DNA of 64,000 nt from Myxococcales bacterium (GTDB lineage: Bacteria > Myxococcota_A > Polyangia > Haliangiales > Haliangiaceae): NCBI GenBank assembly GCA_016720595.1, contig JADKKI010000072.1, positions 583,806 through 647,805 on the forward strand, written 5' to 3'. Made by a program: the position numbers and the translations under genes. Numbering within the stretch: the stretch's first letter is position 1; the number at the start of each line of letters is the position of its first letter. The notes under the pieces were generated by a model. The model worked only from the letters and a program-made list of their open reading frames with translations. It made no database searches and had not been told where the DNA came from. Positions 25,596 to 37,935 of this stretch are shown here, in pieces.

Positions 25596-27742
25596 CCACC
25601 GCAGCCGCCCGCAAGCCCGAGTCCTCATCGTCGTCGTCGTCCCCGTCGCCGCCGGATGATCCGGTGCGCCGCGAGAAGCCGACCGCGCGCCCGCTGTTCG
25701 AGGCCGCGATCGTCAAGCGGGCGGTCGGAGACGCGTTCGGTAAGCTCGATCCCCGCCGGATGATCAAGAACCCGGTGATGTTCGTGGTCGAGATCGGCAG
25801 CGCGTTCACCACCGTGCTGTTCATCCACGCTCTCGCCACGGGCGCCGGGGATGCCTCGCCGGGGTTCATCGGCGCGATCGCGCTGTGGCTGTGGTTCACC
25901 GTTCTGTTCGCGAACTTCGCGGAGGCGATGGCCGAGGGTCGAGGCAAGGCGCAGGCCGATAGCTTGCGCAAGGCGCGCCGCGACGTCATGGCCCGCAAGC
26001 TCGCCGAGCCGCGGCGCGATGCCGCGATCACCGAGACCCCGTCCTCTCAGCTGAAGGCCGGTGATCACGTCCTGGTCGAGGCCGGCCAGGCGATTCCCTC
26101 CGATGGCGAGATCGTCGTCGGTGTTGCCTCCGTCGACGAGAGTGCGATCACGGGTGAGAGCGCGCCGGTGATCCGCGAGAGCGGCGGCGATCGGAGCGCC
26201 GTGACCGGTGGTACCCGCGTGCTCTCGGACTGGCTCGTCATCAAGATCACCACGTCGCCGGGACAGACCTTCCTCGATCGCATGATCGCGATGGTCGAGG
26301 GTGCCAAGCGCAAGAAGACCCCGAACGAGATCGCGCTCGACATCCTGCTCGCCGGCCTGACGATCATCTTCCTGCTGGTCACCGTCACGCTGTTGCCGAT
26401 GTCGAAGTTCGCGGTGGCGCAGGCGGGGCAGGGCACGCCGATCACGTTGACCGTGCTGGTCGCCCTGCTCGTCTGCCTGATCCCCACGACGATCGGCGGC
26501 CTGCTCTCGGCGATCGGGATCGCCGGCATGGACCGGATGATCCAGGCCAACGTGATCGCGACGTCCGGCCGCGCGGTCGAGGCCGCCGGCGATGTCGACA
26601 CGCTGCTGCTCGACAAGACCGGCACGATCACGCACGGCAACCGCCAGGCGACGAAGTTCCTGCCCGCGAAGGGCGTCACCGAGGCCGAGCTCGCGGAGGC
26701 GGCGACGCTGTCGTCGCTCGCCGATGACACGCCCGAGGGCAAGAGCATCGTCTCGCTCGGCGCTGCGGTTCTCGGCCGCGCCGTGAGTGCGCCTGCGGGC
26801 GCCACCACGGTCGCGTTCACGGCTCAGACCCGGATGAGCGGCGTGGATCTCGAAGGCGGTCGCACGATCCGCAAGGGTGCGAGCGACGCCCTCGGCCGCC
26901 ACGTCGCGTCCCTCGGCGGCGCCGTGCCACCGGAGGTCAAGACGACCGTTGACACCGTGGCGAAGCAGGGCGCGACCCCGCTCGTCGTGGCCGATGGGTC
27001 GCGCGTGCTCGGTGTGGTCCAGCTCGCCGACATCGTGAAGACCGGCATCCGCGAGCGGTTCGCCGAGATGCGAAAGATGGGCATCAAGACGGTGATGATC
27101 ACCGGCGACAATCCGCTCACCGCCGCCGCGATCGCCGCGGAGGCGGGCGTGGACGACTTCCTCGCCGAGGCCACCCCCGAGGCGAAGCTGGCGATGATCC
27201 GCGACTACCAGGAGAAGGGTCACCTCGTCGCGATGACCGGCGACGGCACCAATGATGCTCCCGCGCTCGCGCAGGCCGACGTGGCCGTCGCGATGAACAG
27301 CGGGACCCAGGCGGCCAAAGAGGCCGGCAACATGGTGGATCTCGACTCCAATCCGACCAAGCTGCTCGAAGTGGTGCGGGTCGGCAAGCAGATGCTGATG
27401 ACCCGCGGGGCGCTGACCACGTTCTCGATCGCGAACGACGTCTCGAAGTACTTCGCGATCATCCCGGCCGCGTTCGTCAGCACCTACCCGCAGCTCGGCG
27501 CGCTCAACATCATGCACCTGCACTCGCCGGCGAGCGCCGTGCTGTCGGCCGTGATCTTCAACGCCTTGATCATCATCGCGCTGATCCCGATCGCGCTCCG
27601 CGGGCTCAAGATTCGTCCGGCGCCGGCTTCGGTCACGCTGCGCCGTAACATCCTCGTGTTCGGCCTGGGTGGCCTGCTGCTGCCGTTCCCGTTCATCAAG
27701 GGCATCGACATGCTCATCACCTCGCTGGGGCTCGTGTCATGA
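25592..27742 (+). CDS. kdpB: KdpB, P-type ATPase catalytic subunit
   Basis: 716 residues. A Ser/Pro-rich head is followed by the P-type ATPase set: actuator TGES (in [10 protein letters not shown], near residue 187), phosphorylation motif [10 protein letters not shown] near residue 341, and hinge [29 protein letters not shown] near residue 551. It hydrolyses ATP to drive high-affinity K+ uptake. It overlaps kdpA by four bases and kdpC by four bases. All catalytic residues appear intact. Confidence 0.97.
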   Translation: MTTAAARKPESSSSSSSPSPPDDPVRREKPTARPLFEAAIVKRAVGDAFGKLDPRRMIKNPVMFVVEIGSAFTTVLFIHALATGAGDASPGFIGAIALWLWFTVLFANFAEAMAEGRGKAQADSLRKARRDVMARKLAEPRRDAAITETPSSQLKAGDHVLVEAGQAIPSDGEIVVGVASVDESAITGESAPVIRESGGDRSAVTGGTRVLSDWLVIKITTSPGQTFLDRMIAMVEGAKRKKTPNEIALDILLAGLTIIFLLVTVTLLPMSKFAVAQAGQGTPITLTVLVALLVCLIPTTIGGLLSAIGIAGMDRMIQANVIATSGRAVEAAGDVDTLLLDKTGTITHGNRQATKFLPAKGVTEAELAEAATLSSLADDTPEGKSIVSLGAAVLGRAVSAPAGATTVAFTAQTRMSGVDLEGGRTIRKGASDALGRHVASLGGAVPPEVKTTVDTVAKQGATPLVVADGSRVLGVVQLADIVKTGIRERFAEMRKMGIKTVMITGDNPLTAAAIAAEAGVDDFLAEATPEAKLAMIRDYQEKGHLVAMTGDGTNDAPALAQADVAVAMNSGTQAAKEAGNMVDLDSNPTKLLEVVRVGKQMLMTRGALTTFSIANDVSKYFAIIPAAFVSTYPQLGALNIMHLHSPASAVLSAVIFNALIIIALIPIALRGLKIRPAPASVTLRRNILVFGLGGLLLPFPFIKGIDMLITSLGLVS

Positions 27743-28305
27743 AGCAAGACATCCTCGCATCGCTGCGCGCGGCGGTCGTCGCGCTGCTCGCGTTCACCGT
27801 GCTGACCGGCATCCTCTATCCGCTCGTGGTGATGGGGATCGGGCAGGCGGCGTTCTCCCACCAGGCGAACGGCGCGCCCGAGCTGGTCGGGCAAGCGTTC
27901 ACGCATCCTGGGTACATCTGGAGCCGGCCGTCGGCGCTCGGGCCGTTTCCCTACAACGCGATGAACTCCACGGGCACCAACTATGGCCAGGCGAACCCGG
28001 CGCTCCGCGACGCGGTGGTCGCGCGGATCAAGGCGCTGCGGGACGCGGATCCGGGGAACACCGCACCGGTGCCGGTGGATCTCGTCACCGCGTCGGCATC
28101 GGGGCTCGACCCGCACATCTCACCGGCGGCGGCGTACTACCAGGCGGCGCGCGTCGCCCGCGTGCGCGGCATCCCCGAGGACCAGGTCCGGGCGCTGATC
28201 GCCGAGCACACGGAGGGCCGAACGCTCGGCATCCTCGGCGAGCCGCGCGTCAATGTGGTCGCGTTGGACCGCGCCCTCGACACGCGGACGGGCCCCCCGC
28301 GGTAG
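27739..28305 (+). CDS. kdpC: KdpC, assembly/ATP-affinity subunit
   Basis: 188 residues with one N-terminal membrane segment ([20 protein letters not shown]). The conserved features include [39 protein letters not shown] and [20 protein letters not shown]. These are standard KdpC signatures. The usual length is about 190. It completes the KdpFABC complex and is followed nine bases later by kdpD. Confidence 0.96.
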   Translation: MKQDILASLRAAVVALLAFTVLTGILYPLVVMGIGQAAFSHQANGAPELVGQAFTHPGYIWSRPSALGPFPYNAMNSTGTNYGQANPALRDAVVARIKALRDADPGNTAPVPVDLVTASASGLDPHISPAAAYYQAARVARVRGIPEDQVRALIAEHTEGRTLGILGEPRVNVVALDRALDTRTGPPR

Positions 28306-28314
28306 GCTGAGCAG

Positions 28315-30954
28315 GTGGGCGAGCGCGACGACGACCGGCCAGACCCCGACGCTCTCCTCGCGCAGGTGAAGGCGGAGGAGGTTCGTGCGACGCGGGCGCG
28401 GCTCAAGATCTTCTTCGGTGCCTCACCCGGGGTCGGCAAGACGTACACGATGCTCGAGGCGGCCCGCCGCGCGCTCGCCGACGGCGTCGATGTAGTGGTC
28501 GGGATCGTGGAGACCCACGGGCGCTCGGAGACCGCGGCGCTCGCCGAGGGCTTGCCGGTGCTGCCGCGCCGGGACGTCGAGCACCGCGGGGTCAAGCTCG
28601 ACGAGCTGGATGTCGACGCCGCTCTCGCGCGCAAGCCGGCGCTGATCCTCGTCGACGAGCTCGCGCACACGAACGCGCCGGGGAGCCGGCACGTCAAGCG
28701 CTGGCAGGACGTCATCGATCTGCTCGACGCCGGCATCGACGTGTGGTCGACGCTCAACGTCCAGCACGTGGAGAGCCTCGGGGATGTGATCCAGCAGATC
28801 ACGGGCGTCAAGGTCCGCGAGACGGTCCCCGACGCGGTGCTGGAGCGCGCCGACGAGCTCGAGCTGGTGGATCTTCCGCCCGACGAGCTGCTCGAACGGC
28901 TCTCCGAGGGCAAGGTCTATGTCCCCGAGCAAGCGGCGCGCGCGACGCAGAACTTCTTTCAGCGCGGAAACTTGCTGGCACTGCGGGAGCTCGCGCTGCG
29001 CCGCACCGCGGAGCGCGTCGACGCCGATGTCCTCGCGTATCGTCGCGAGCACGGGATCGATGCGACGTGGCCCACCCGCGAGCGGATCCTGGTGTGTGTC
29101 GGGCCGAGCCCCGGCTCGGAGCGGCTGATCCGGGCGACCAAGCGAATGGCCGAGGGGCTGCGCGCACCCTGGGTGGCGGGCACGGTCGAGCTGATCGGCG
29201 CGTCGCCACTCTCGGCGAAGGATGCGGATCGGCTCGAAGCGCACCTCCGGCTGACGGAGCAGCTCGGGGGCGAGGTGGCCCGGCTGCGGGGGCCGCGGGT
29301 CGCGGAGTCGCTGCTCGACTACGCGCGCGATCACAACGTCACCCGGATCGTCGCGGGCAAGCCAACCCATGCGCGCTGGCGCGATCGCCTCCGCGGTAGC
29401 CTGCTCGACGACCTGATCCGAGGATCGGGCCCGATCGAGATCCACGTCATCGCCCCGGTCGAGGGGGGGCCGCCGCCACCGCCGGCGGCGCAGATCGGGG
29501 AGCAGCGCGGCGCATGGCCGTACATCTGGGCGGCGGCTGCGATCGCGCTGGTGACCGCGTTCGGGATGACCGTCGCGTCCTACGTGACCCTCGCCGACAT
29601 CACGATGCTCTACCTGATCGCGATCATGGTGGCCTCGCTGATGGGGCGCGGGCCGTCGATCCTGGCCTCGTCCCTCGCCGTCGCGGCGTTCGACTTCTGC
29701 TTCGTGCCCCCGCGCTTCACGTTCGCGGTGACCGACGTCCGGCACCTGCTGACGTTCGCGGTGATGTTCGCTTCGGGCCTCGCGATCAGCACGCTGACGG
29801 TGCGGTTGCGCCGCCAGGAGCGCGATGCGATCCAGCGCGAGCGGCGGACCGCGGCGCTCCTCGCGTTCACCCGCGAGGTCGGGGCCGCCACCGACGAGAC
29901 CGACGTGGCCGTGGTCGCAGCCCGGCATCTCGAGGATGGCCTGGATGTGGCCGCCGGTGTGCTCGTCCCCGACGAGGACGGCGGCCTGGTCGCCGCCGCT
30001 GGGTTGATGGCGCTCGCCGGGCAGGACGAGACGGTCGCGCGCTGGTCCTTCGATCATCGCCGCACCGCAGGGCACGGCACCGACACCCTTCCGGGTGCGC
30101 GGGTCCTCGCCATTCCGCTGGTCGATGGCACGCGCGCGGTCGGCGTGCTCGCGATCCAGCGGCGGAAGGACGCCCGGCCGTTCGAGGCCGATCAGGTCCA
30201 CCTCCTGGATGCGCTCGCGCGGCAGACCACCCTGGCGCTCGCGCGCGTGCGCCTCGCGATCGAGGCCAAGGACTCCGCGCTTCGCGCGCGGACGGAGGAG
30301 CTGCGGAGCTCGCTGCTCTCCGCCGTGTCCCACGACCTGCGCACGCCGCTCGCCGTGATCACGGGCGCCGCCACGTCCCTGCGGGACGACGGTGATCGGA
30401 TGCCGCCGGAGACCCGCGCCGAGCTGCTCGACTCGATCGTCGACGACGCGCGGCGGCTCGAGCGCGTCCTCGCGAACCTGTTGCAGCTCACGCGCGTCGA
30501 GACCGGCATGCAGCCCGCGCGCGAGTGGGTCCCGGCCGACGAGCTCGTCGGCGCGGCCCTGACGAGGCTTGAGATCGCGATCGGTGATCGTCAGGTGGAG
30601 GTCGACGTGCAGGCGGACCTCCTGCTGTGGATCGATCCGGTACTCTTCGAGCAGGTGCTGATCAACTTGATCGAGAACGCTCTCAAGCACGGCGCTCCCC
30701 CGCTGGCGATCAAGATCGCGCGGGTCGCGGACCGCGTCGTGCTCGAGGTCGCCGACCGCGGGAGCGGGTTGCCGGCGCCGAGCGCCAAGCTGTTCGAGAA
30801 GTTCGTGCGTGCCTCTGCCGCGCCGGGCGTGGGCCTCGGGCTCGCGGTGGTCCGGGCGATCGTCGTGGCACATGGCGGAGACGTCAGCGCGGAGGATCGC
30901 CCGGGTGGCGGCGCCGTGTTCCGCGCGTGGATCCCCGCGGGGACTCCCCCATGA
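28315..30954 (+). CDS. kdpD: KdpD, potassium/turgor sensor histidine kinase
   Basis: 879 residues from GTG 28315 (E. coli 894). The N-terminal KdpD domain has Walker A GASPGVGKT at about residues 35-43 and VDELAHTNAPGSRH. A USP-like domain follows (about 255-370). Four membrane segments lie at about 401-495, then a GAF-like region, and then the kinase core with SAVSHDLRTPLAV (phospho-His about 673), N-box LINLIENALKHG and G-box GVGLGLAVVRAIV. It phosphorylates KdpE when K+ is low. The start of kdpE overlaps its stop. Confidence 0.96.
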   Translation: MGERDDDRPDPDALLAQVKAEEVRATRARLKIFFGASPGVGKTYTMLEAARRALADGVDVVVGIVETHGRSETAALAEGLPVLPRRDVEHRGVKLDELDVDAALARKPALILVDELAHTNAPGSRHVKRWQDVIDLLDAGIDVWSTLNVQHVESLGDVIQQITGVKVRETVPDAVLERADELELVDLPPDELLERLSEGKVYVPEQAARATQNFFQRGNLLALRELALRRTAERVDADVLAYRREHGIDATWPTRERILVCVGPSPGSERLIRATKRMAEGLRAPWVAGTVELIGASPLSAKDADRLEAHLRLTEQLGGEVARLRGPRVAESLLDYARDHNVTRIVAGKPTHARWRDRLRGSLLDDLIRGSGPIEIHVIAPVEGGPPPPPAAQIGEQRGAWPYIWAAAAIALVTAFGMTVASYVTLADITMLYLIAIMVASLMGRGPSILASSLAVAAFDFCFVPPRFTFAVTDVRHLLTFAVMFASGLAISTLTVRLRRQERDAIQRERRTAALLAFTREVGAATDETDVAVVAARHLEDGLDVAAGVLVPDEDGGLVAAAGLMALAGQDETVARWSFDHRRTAGHGTDTLPGARVLAIPLVDGTRAVGVLAIQRRKDARPFEADQVHLLDALARQTTLALARVRLAIEAKDSALRARTEELRSSLLSAVSHDLRTPLAVITGAATSLRDDGDRMPPETRAELLDSIVDDARRLERVLANLLQLTRVETGMQPAREWVPADELVGAALTRLEIAIGDRQVEVDVQADLLLWIDPVLFEQVLINLIENALKHGAPPLAIKIARVADRVVLEVADRGSGLPAPSAKLFEKFVRASAAPGVGLGLAVVRAIVVAHGGDVSAEDRPGGGAVFRAWIPAGTPP

Positions 30955-31640
30955 GCACGGTCGTCATCGTCGATGATGACCCGCACGTGCGGCGGTTCCT
31001 GCGCGCCACGCTGACCGGGCATGGACACGTGGTATTCGAGGCGACCACCGTCGCCGAGGCGCGCGCGGCGATCGCGGAGCATCAGCCGGCGATCGTGCTG
31101 CTGGATCTCGGGCTACCGGACGGGGACGGGCTCACGGTCCTCCGCAGCTTGCGTCCAGATTCGAAGGTCCCGGTCATCGTGCTCTCGGCCCGCGGTCAGG
31201 AGGGCGACAAGGTCGCCGCGCTCGACTCCGGCGCTGATGACTACCTGACGAAGCCGTTCGGCACCGGCGAGTTGATGGCGCGCATTCGCGTCGCGCTCCG
31301 CCACGCAACCGACGCGGGGAGCGGTCCCGCGCCCGAGGTGATGGAGGTCGGACCGATCCGGATCGATCAACCGCGGCACGAGGTCACGGTCAACGGCACC
31401 GTCGCGCGCCTCACGCCGATCGAGTTCAAGATCCTCGTCGAGCTCGCACGCCAACCCGGGCGCGTGCTCACCCATCGTGCGCTGGTGCGCGCGGTGTGGG
31501 GAGCGACGTCGACCGAGCAGAGCCATACGCTGCGCGTCCACGTCGCGGCGTTGCGGCGCAAGATCGAGCGGGATTCGGCTCGCCCGCAGTGGCTGGTCAC
31601 CGAGGCCGGTGTCGGGTATCGACTGCGCGACGAGGCCTGA
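30951..31640 (+). CDS. kdpE: KdpE, OmpR-family response regulator
   Basis: 229 residues from the ATG overlapping the kdpD stop. The receiver has the acidic pair VDDD near residue 8, phospho-acceptor Asp52 (LLDLGLPDG) and YLTKPFG near residue 100. The C-terminal winged helix contains LTPIEFKILVELARQPGRVL and HTLRVHVAALRRKIE. It activates kdp transcription in known systems. I infer it binds the repeated 11-base-spaced boxes at 20625, 22547 and 23342. It converges with the second kup gene, with 12 bases between stops. Confidence 0.94.
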   Translation: MSTVVIVDDDPHVRRFLRATLTGHGHVVFEATTVAEARAAIAEHQPAIVLLDLGLPDGDGLTVLRSLRPDSKVPVIVLSARGQEGDKVAALDSGADDYLTKPFGTGELMARIRVALRHATDAGSGPAPEVMEVGPIRIDQPRHEVTVNGTVARLTPIEFKILVELARQPGRVLTHRALVRAVWGATSTEQSHTLRVHVAALRRKIERDSARPQWLVTEAGVGYRLRDEA

Positions 31641-31652
31641 GAGCCCGACCGC

Positions 31653-33617
31653 TCACATCTCGATCTGCAACCCCAGCTCGACCACGCGGTTGGGCGGGAG
31701 GTTGAAGAATGCCGTCGGCGGCCGCGCGTTGCGCGAGAGGAACGAGAACAGGATCTTGCGCCAGCGCGCCATCTTCGAGCGGCCGCCGGTCAGGAGCGTC
31801 TGCCGACCGAGGTAGTACGTGGTGGTCATCGGCTCGGTGACGAGGCCCTTGGGGCCGCACTTCTTCAGCAGCATCGGCACGTCGGGCGTCTGCATGAAGC
31901 CGACCTTCGCGAGCACGCGGTAGAAGCCGTGGCCGAGGTCGGAGACCACGAGGTTGTCGTCGATGTCGACCGAGGGGACGGGCTCGATCTTCAGCGAGAA
32001 CAGGACCACCTGCGGGTGCAGCACCTGGTTGTGCTTGAGGTGATGCAGGAGGACGTTGGGCATGCCATCGGGCGTGGACGCCATGAACACCGCCGTGCCC
32101 TTCACGCGCGGCGGCGGCGCGGCGGCGATGTCGGCGAGCATGAGGTCATCCGGCACCGAGCCGGCCTCCATCGTCTTCGACAGCTCGATGCGGCCGCGCC
32201 ACCAGGTGGTCATGACGACGAACACGCACAGGCCGGCGGCCAGCGGGAACCAGCCGCCATCGGCGATCTTCGCGGCGTTCGCGGCGAAGAACGTCAGGTC
32301 GATGATCAGGAACGGGACCAGGAACGCGAGCGCCTTGGGCCGCGAGACCTTCCACCGGCGACGGCACACCAGGTAGAACAGGTACGACGTGATGCCCATC
32401 GTACCGGTGACCGCGATGCCGTACGCGGCCGCGAGGCCCGAGCTCGAGCGGAACTGGAGGACGAGCGCGATGCAGCCGGCCATCAGGAGCCAGTTCATCT
32501 CGGGGATGTAGATCTGACCCTCGGTCTCGGCGGAGGTGTGCACGACCGTGACGCGCGGCCAGAACCCGAGCTGCATCGCCTGACGCGTCAGCGAGAACAC
32601 GCCGGAGATCAGGGCCTGCGAGGCGATCACCGCGGCCATCGTGGCGAGGACGATCATCGGGATCAGCATCGGCCCCTCGACCATCGCGTAGAACGGGTTG
32701 GAGACCGTGCCCGGCTTGCTCGAGAGCAGCAGGGCACCCTGGCCGAAGTAGCAGAGGAGCAGGCCGGGCAGGGCGATCGTGAACCATGCGATCCGGATCG
32801 GCCGCCTCCCGAAGTGGCCCATGTCGGCGTACAGCGCCTCTCCACCGGTGACCACGAGGAACACCAGGCCGAGCAGCAGGAAGCCGTGCTTGCCGTGGTG
32901 GATCAGCATGTCGATGCCGTAGCGGGGATCGATCGCGCGGAACACCGAAGGATCGACGGCGATCCAGCGCACGCCGAGCACGCCGATCGCGATGAACCAC
33001 ACCAGCATGATCGGGCCGAACGCGATGCCGATCTTCTTGGTGCCGTGGCGCTGCACGAGGAACAGGCCGACGAGGATCACGATCGTGATCGGCACGGCGA
33101 GCTCGCCCAGGGCCTCGCTCTGCTCGCCGAGACCTTCGACCGCGCCGAGCACCGAGATCGCCGGGGTGATCGCTCCGTCGCCGAACAGGAGGCCGGCGCC
33201 GAACAGGCCGAGCAGGAGCGGGATCGCGAGGCGGTTGCGGGTCACCCGCGGATCGGTGCCCTCGAGCAACGCCGCGAGCGCCAGGATGCCGCCTTCGCCC
33301 TTGTTGTCCGCGCGCAGCACGAACACGAGGTACTTGAGCGTGACGACCAGCATCAGCGCCCAGAACATGAGCGACAGGACGCCGAGGACGTTGTTCGGCT
33401 CCGCCACCACGCCGTGCGGGCCGGCGAGGCACTCCTTCATCGCGTAGAGCGGCGAGGTACCAATGTCGCCATAGACGACGCCCAGCGCCCCGAGCGAGGC
33501 AACCGCGATAGCCCCGGGTCCGGTGGGGGCGTGGTGGTGGCCAGTCGGTGCGTGGTCGACGGGGTCGGGTGGAACGGTGCTGGCTGCTTCCATCGTGCCA
33601 CCCGCGGCGGCAGGCAA
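31653..33617 (-). CDS. kup: Kup-family potassium uptake protein, second copy
   Basis: 654 residues; the first ATG is 33617, with another at 33593. A His/Pro-rich head of about 35 residues precedes GVVYGDIGTSPLYAM. RADNKGEGGILALAALLEG, FGDGAITPAISVLG and GEALYADMGHFGRRPI match Kup. Like the first copy it has about twelve membrane segments and a cytoplasmic tail with VLLHHLKHN. The two copies clearly differ in sequence, so this is not a recent duplication. No KdpE-type box is seen in its 103-base upstream gap, which suggests different regulation. Confidence 0.93.
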   Translation of the reverse strand: MPAAAGGTMEAASTVPPDPVDHAPTGHHHAPTGPGAIAVASLGALGVVYGDIGTSPLYAMKECLAGPHGVVAEPNNVLGVLSLMFWALMLVVTLKYLVFVLRADNKGEGGILALAALLEGTDPRVTRNRLAIPLLLGLFGAGLLFGDGAITPAISVLGAVEGLGEQSEALGELAVPITIVILVGLFLVQRHGTKKIGIAFGPIMLVWFIAIGVLGVRWIAVDPSVFRAIDPRYGIDMLIHHGKHGFLLLGLVFLVVTGGEALYADMGHFGRRPIRIAWFTIALPGLLLCYFGQGALLLSSKPGTVSNPFYAMVEGPMLIPMIVLATMAAVIASQALISGVFSLTRQAMQLGFWPRVTVVHTSAETEGQIYIPEMNWLLMAGCIALVLQFRSSSGLAAAYGIAVTGTMGITSYLFYLVCRRRWKVSRPKALAFLVPFLIIDLTFFAANAAKIADGGWFPLAAGLCVFVVMTTWWRGRIELSKTMEAGSVPDDLMLADIAAAPPPRVKGTAVFMASTPDGMPNVLLHHLKHNQVLHPQVVLFSLKIEPVPSVDIDDNLVVSDLGHGFYRVLAKVGFMQTPDVPMLLKKCGPKGLVTEPMTTTYYLGRQTLLTGGRSKMARWRKILFSFLSRNARPPTAFFNLPPNRVVELGLQIEM

Positions 33618-33720
33618 GGCCTTACCACGTAGTGCTGGCAGGAGGGCAGAGCCTGGGATCTGATCCCTTCAGCGCTGGCCTTTTACGCAACAAAATCCAG
33701 GAAACACGCACTCTTGCGGG

Positions 33721-35352
33721 CTAGCGCCAGCGACGGCTGAGGGCGACCTCAGCGGCATACTCGGCGATCATCGCGGTCCGCTGCTCGGGGGTCCAGCCGA
33801 GCAGCTTGGCGAGCAGGTCCGCCACCCGGTCGCACACATCCAGCCCCTGATCCCGGCTGACCAGGAGCAGGGGGACGCGACGCCCGAGGACATCCTCCAC
33901 CGTCCGCGCGAGGTCGTGGGTGGCCGCGAACTCGATCTCGGCCCACACGTACGGCAGCTCGGGATCGAGGCGCTGGCCGAGCGCTCGGTCGGCCTTGATC
34001 CGGTCGGCGATCATCGGGGCGCGCGTGCCGTACACGCCGCACAGGTGGGTCGCCGTATCGACATCGAGCCCGTACTCGTCCATCAACGCCCGACCGACCT
34101 TGGCCACACCCTCGAGCGTGTCCTCGGCGAGGCCGGCGGCACCTGGCAGCGGCCGGGACTTCGTGGTCGATTTGGTGGGCTCGATCGGTTCGCCGAGCTC
34201 GCCGAGCAGCTTGATCGTCTCGTGCACCGCCTGGCCAGCCATCCGGCGATAGGTCGTGAGCTTGCCGCCGGCGATGATCACGAGGCCGTCGTTGCGCGAG
34301 AACACCTCGTGCTCGCGCGAGATCTCCGACTCGTCCACGTTCGGCGGCGCAGCGATCAACGGCCGCAGCCCCGCCCAGGTCGCGATCACGTCCTCGGGGG
34401 TCAGGTTCGCGCCCGGGAAGTAGCCATTGCCCGAGTCGCACAGGTACTTCACGTCGGCGGCATCCGCGGCCACCTCGTCGGCCGAGCCGGTGAAGTCGGT
34501 GTCGGTGGTGCCGAGGACCGTGCGCTCGCGCCACGGGATCGCGAACATCACGCGCTTGTCGACGGGGCTGATCAGGGTGATCGCGCGGGCCAGCGGCAGC
34601 CGTTCGCGTGGCAGCACGATGTGCACACCCTTGGTCCGCCGGAGCAGCGGGCGATCCATCGGGATCTCGAACCGCCGGATCATCTCGTCGGTCCATGCGC
34701 CGGCGGCGAGCACCACCACCTTGGAGAGCACCAGCCGGGTCTCCCCGGTCAGCCGATCGCGGACGTGGACGCCGGTGATTCGTCCGTCGGGGCGGCGCTC
34801 GAACCGGAGGACCTCGGTGTACGTGTGGCAGTGGGCCCCGGCGTTCACCGCATCGATCGCGTTCTCGAGGACCAGCCGCGCATCATCGGTGGCGCAGTCG
34901 TAGTACTCGAGCACGCCGCGCAGCCCCTCGGGCTCGAGCTGAGGCTCGAGGGCGAGCGCGGCCTTGGTGCCGCGGAACGTCTTGTGGAGCCGGGGCGCGC
35001 GGAACAGCGCGAGCGAGTCATAGATCCACAGGCCGACGTTCATCAGCTCGAGGCCGGGCTTGGCGCCCTTGTAGATCGGGATCAAGAACGGCAGTGGACG
35101 CACCAGGTGGGGCGCGACCTTGGTCTGCACGCGGCGCTCGGAGACGCTCTCGAACACGAGCCCGATCTCGCCGTGCTCGAGATAGCGCAGGCCGCCGTGG
35201 ACCAGCTTGCTCGACTTCGACGAGGTCCCGGAGGCGTAGTCGCCCTTCTCGAACAGCGCGACCTTGAGGCCACGGAGCTGGGCATCGCGCGCGATCCCGG
35301 CGCCGGTGATGCCGCCGCCGATCACGACGAGGTCGTAGCTCGCAGTGCTCAC
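33721..35352 (-). CDS. glpD: Aerobic glycerol-3-phosphate dehydrogenase
   Basis: 543 residues from GTG 35352; the upstream extension of the frame is Arg-rich and shadow-like. The FAD-binding GGGITGAGIARDAQLRG lies near residue 12 and the FAD motif SSKSSKLVHGGLRYLEHGE near residue 47, followed by LRRTKGVHIVLPRERLP and LIIAGGKLTTYRRMA-like segments. It oxidises sn-glycerol-3-phosphate to dihydroxyacetone phosphate at the inner membrane and passes electrons to quinone. No glpF or glpK is near. It lies 31 bases after the lipoprotein gene on the same strand. Confidence 0.9.
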   Translation of the reverse strand: MSTASYDLVVIGGGITGAGIARDAQLRGLKVALFEKGDYASGTSSKSSKLVHGGLRYLEHGEIGLVFESVSERRVQTKVAPHLVRPLPFLIPIYKGAKPGLELMNVGLWIYDSLALFRAPRLHKTFRGTKAALALEPQLEPEGLRGVLEYYDCATDDARLVLENAIDAVNAGAHCHTYTEVLRFERRPDGRITGVHVRDRLTGETRLVLSKVVVLAAGAWTDEMIRRFEIPMDRPLLRRTKGVHIVLPRERLPLARAITLISPVDKRVMFAIPWRERTVLGTTDTDFTGSADEVAADAADVKYLCDSGNGYFPGANLTPEDVIATWAGLRPLIAAPPNVDESEISREHEVFSRNDGLVIIAGGKLTTYRRMAGQAVHETIKLLGELGEPIEPTKSTTKSRPLPGAAGLAEDTLEGVAKVGRALMDEYGLDVDTATHLCGVYGTRAPMIADRIKADRALGQRLDPELPYVWAEIEFAATHDLARTVEDVLGRRVPLLLVSRDQGLDVCDRVADLLAKLLGWTPEQRTAMIAEYAAEVALSRRWR

Positions 35353-35383
35353 GAAAGGACGATCTCCGGTGAGTCGCCGTCGG

Positions 35384-36567
35384 TCAAGGCTTCGGCCGCT
35401 TCGCTGCGGGTGTGCGACCGACGACCACGGCTGTCTTGACGTCCTTGTACGCCAGCGCACCCAGCACGGTGGCCAGGCTCTCCGTGGTGGCCGTGGCCTC
35501 CAGGGTGAGGAGCGGCGGGGTGGTGAGCTGGGCCGGCAGGGCCGCCGCGATCGCCTTGACGGCCTCGTCGGTGGTCTCTCCGATGGTCAGGGTCAGCCGG
35601 TCCGCCGGGTTCTTGGGCAGGATGGTCGGATCGACCTCGCCCGTGATCTCGACCGGCGACGAGCCAAAGATCGCCCAGCCGGGCAAGGTGCTGGTGGCCT
35701 CGAGTGCGAGCTGCAGGGTGTGACGCTTGCCAGCGGCGAGCACCTCGACGAGGCGGCTGGCCGCCATCTTCTGCGGCATGAACACCAGTACGGGCTGCGG
35801 CAGCTTGTCGATCGAGGGCCACAGGTCGGCGAGCTTCACCGCGGTGCCAGGGTAGGGCTCGCCGGCCACGGTGACGCCGCTCGGCCCGAGCTTGGCGCGG
35901 GGCAACGGGCCGATCCGCAGCTCGTCGACGGTGATCGTGAGCTGGCTCGGCGCCGCCGTGGGGCGCGTCACTGCCGAGCTCGGGAGATCGAGCCCGGCAC
36001 CCGTGACGGAGGCGGCGGGGAGCGGGAGATCGATCGCCGCGAGCAGCTTCGCGCCTTCGGGACGCGCGCCCACGTCGCGTGCGATCCGATCGAGGGCGAA
36101 GTACGGCGCCGACATGAAGCGCGAATCGGGCACCGCCGAGACGCTCTCCTTGCAGAAGTCGCCGAGCAGGCGCCACGGGATCCGGTTGGTCTTGCCGCGG
36201 TTGTCGTCGAGCCCACCCTGGAACCGCATCTTCGCGTTCGGATCGCAGTACGCCTTGCACCCGATCATCGCGCTCTCGATGTCCTTGCGCTTGGGACCGC
36301 CATTCTCGGTCGGCGTGGACCACGTCAGGAGCGGCGTCCAGTCGCCGCAGGGCTTGCAGCCCTCGATCAGCGCCGCGACCTGCTTGGTCGGGGGCAGCTT
36401 GGGCGAAGCTTCGAGCGCCGCCTTGCAGGTGGCCCAGTCGCCGGGGACGACGACCGGCGGAGGCTCCGGCATCGGGTGCGGCGGGACGTTCGGCTCCTCG
36501 TGCTTCGGCTCCTTGCCCTTGCAGGCGGTCGCGAGCAGGAGGAGGACGACGGCGCGTCGCATCGCGC

Positions 36568-36571
<4 letters not shown>
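35384..36571 (-). CDS. Hypothetical lipoprotein
   Basis: 395 residues from GTG 36571, whose bases overlap the stop of the sigma-54 activator; ATG 36562 is an alternative. The signal ends in the lipobox LLATAC followed by KGKEPK. A Pro-rich linker and a Cys-containing middle (CKAALE, CKPCGDW, CKAYCDP) follow. The C-terminal part has two repeats of a beta-rich LTITVDELRIGPLP type. No family is recognised. Coupling to the FHA activator gene suggests a related envelope function, but nothing more can be supported. Confidence 0.6.

Positions 36572-37907
<1,336 letters not shown>

Positions 37908-37935
<28 letters not shown>

Noticed and set aside
33618..33720. Cyclic-di-AMP riboswitch ahead of the second kup gene
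   Set aside because: The gap is only 103 bases and lacks the conserved ydaO-type blocks; only a GGGATC-T-GATCCC palindrome (33655-33667) is visible, possibly a decayed relative of the 8232 repeat.
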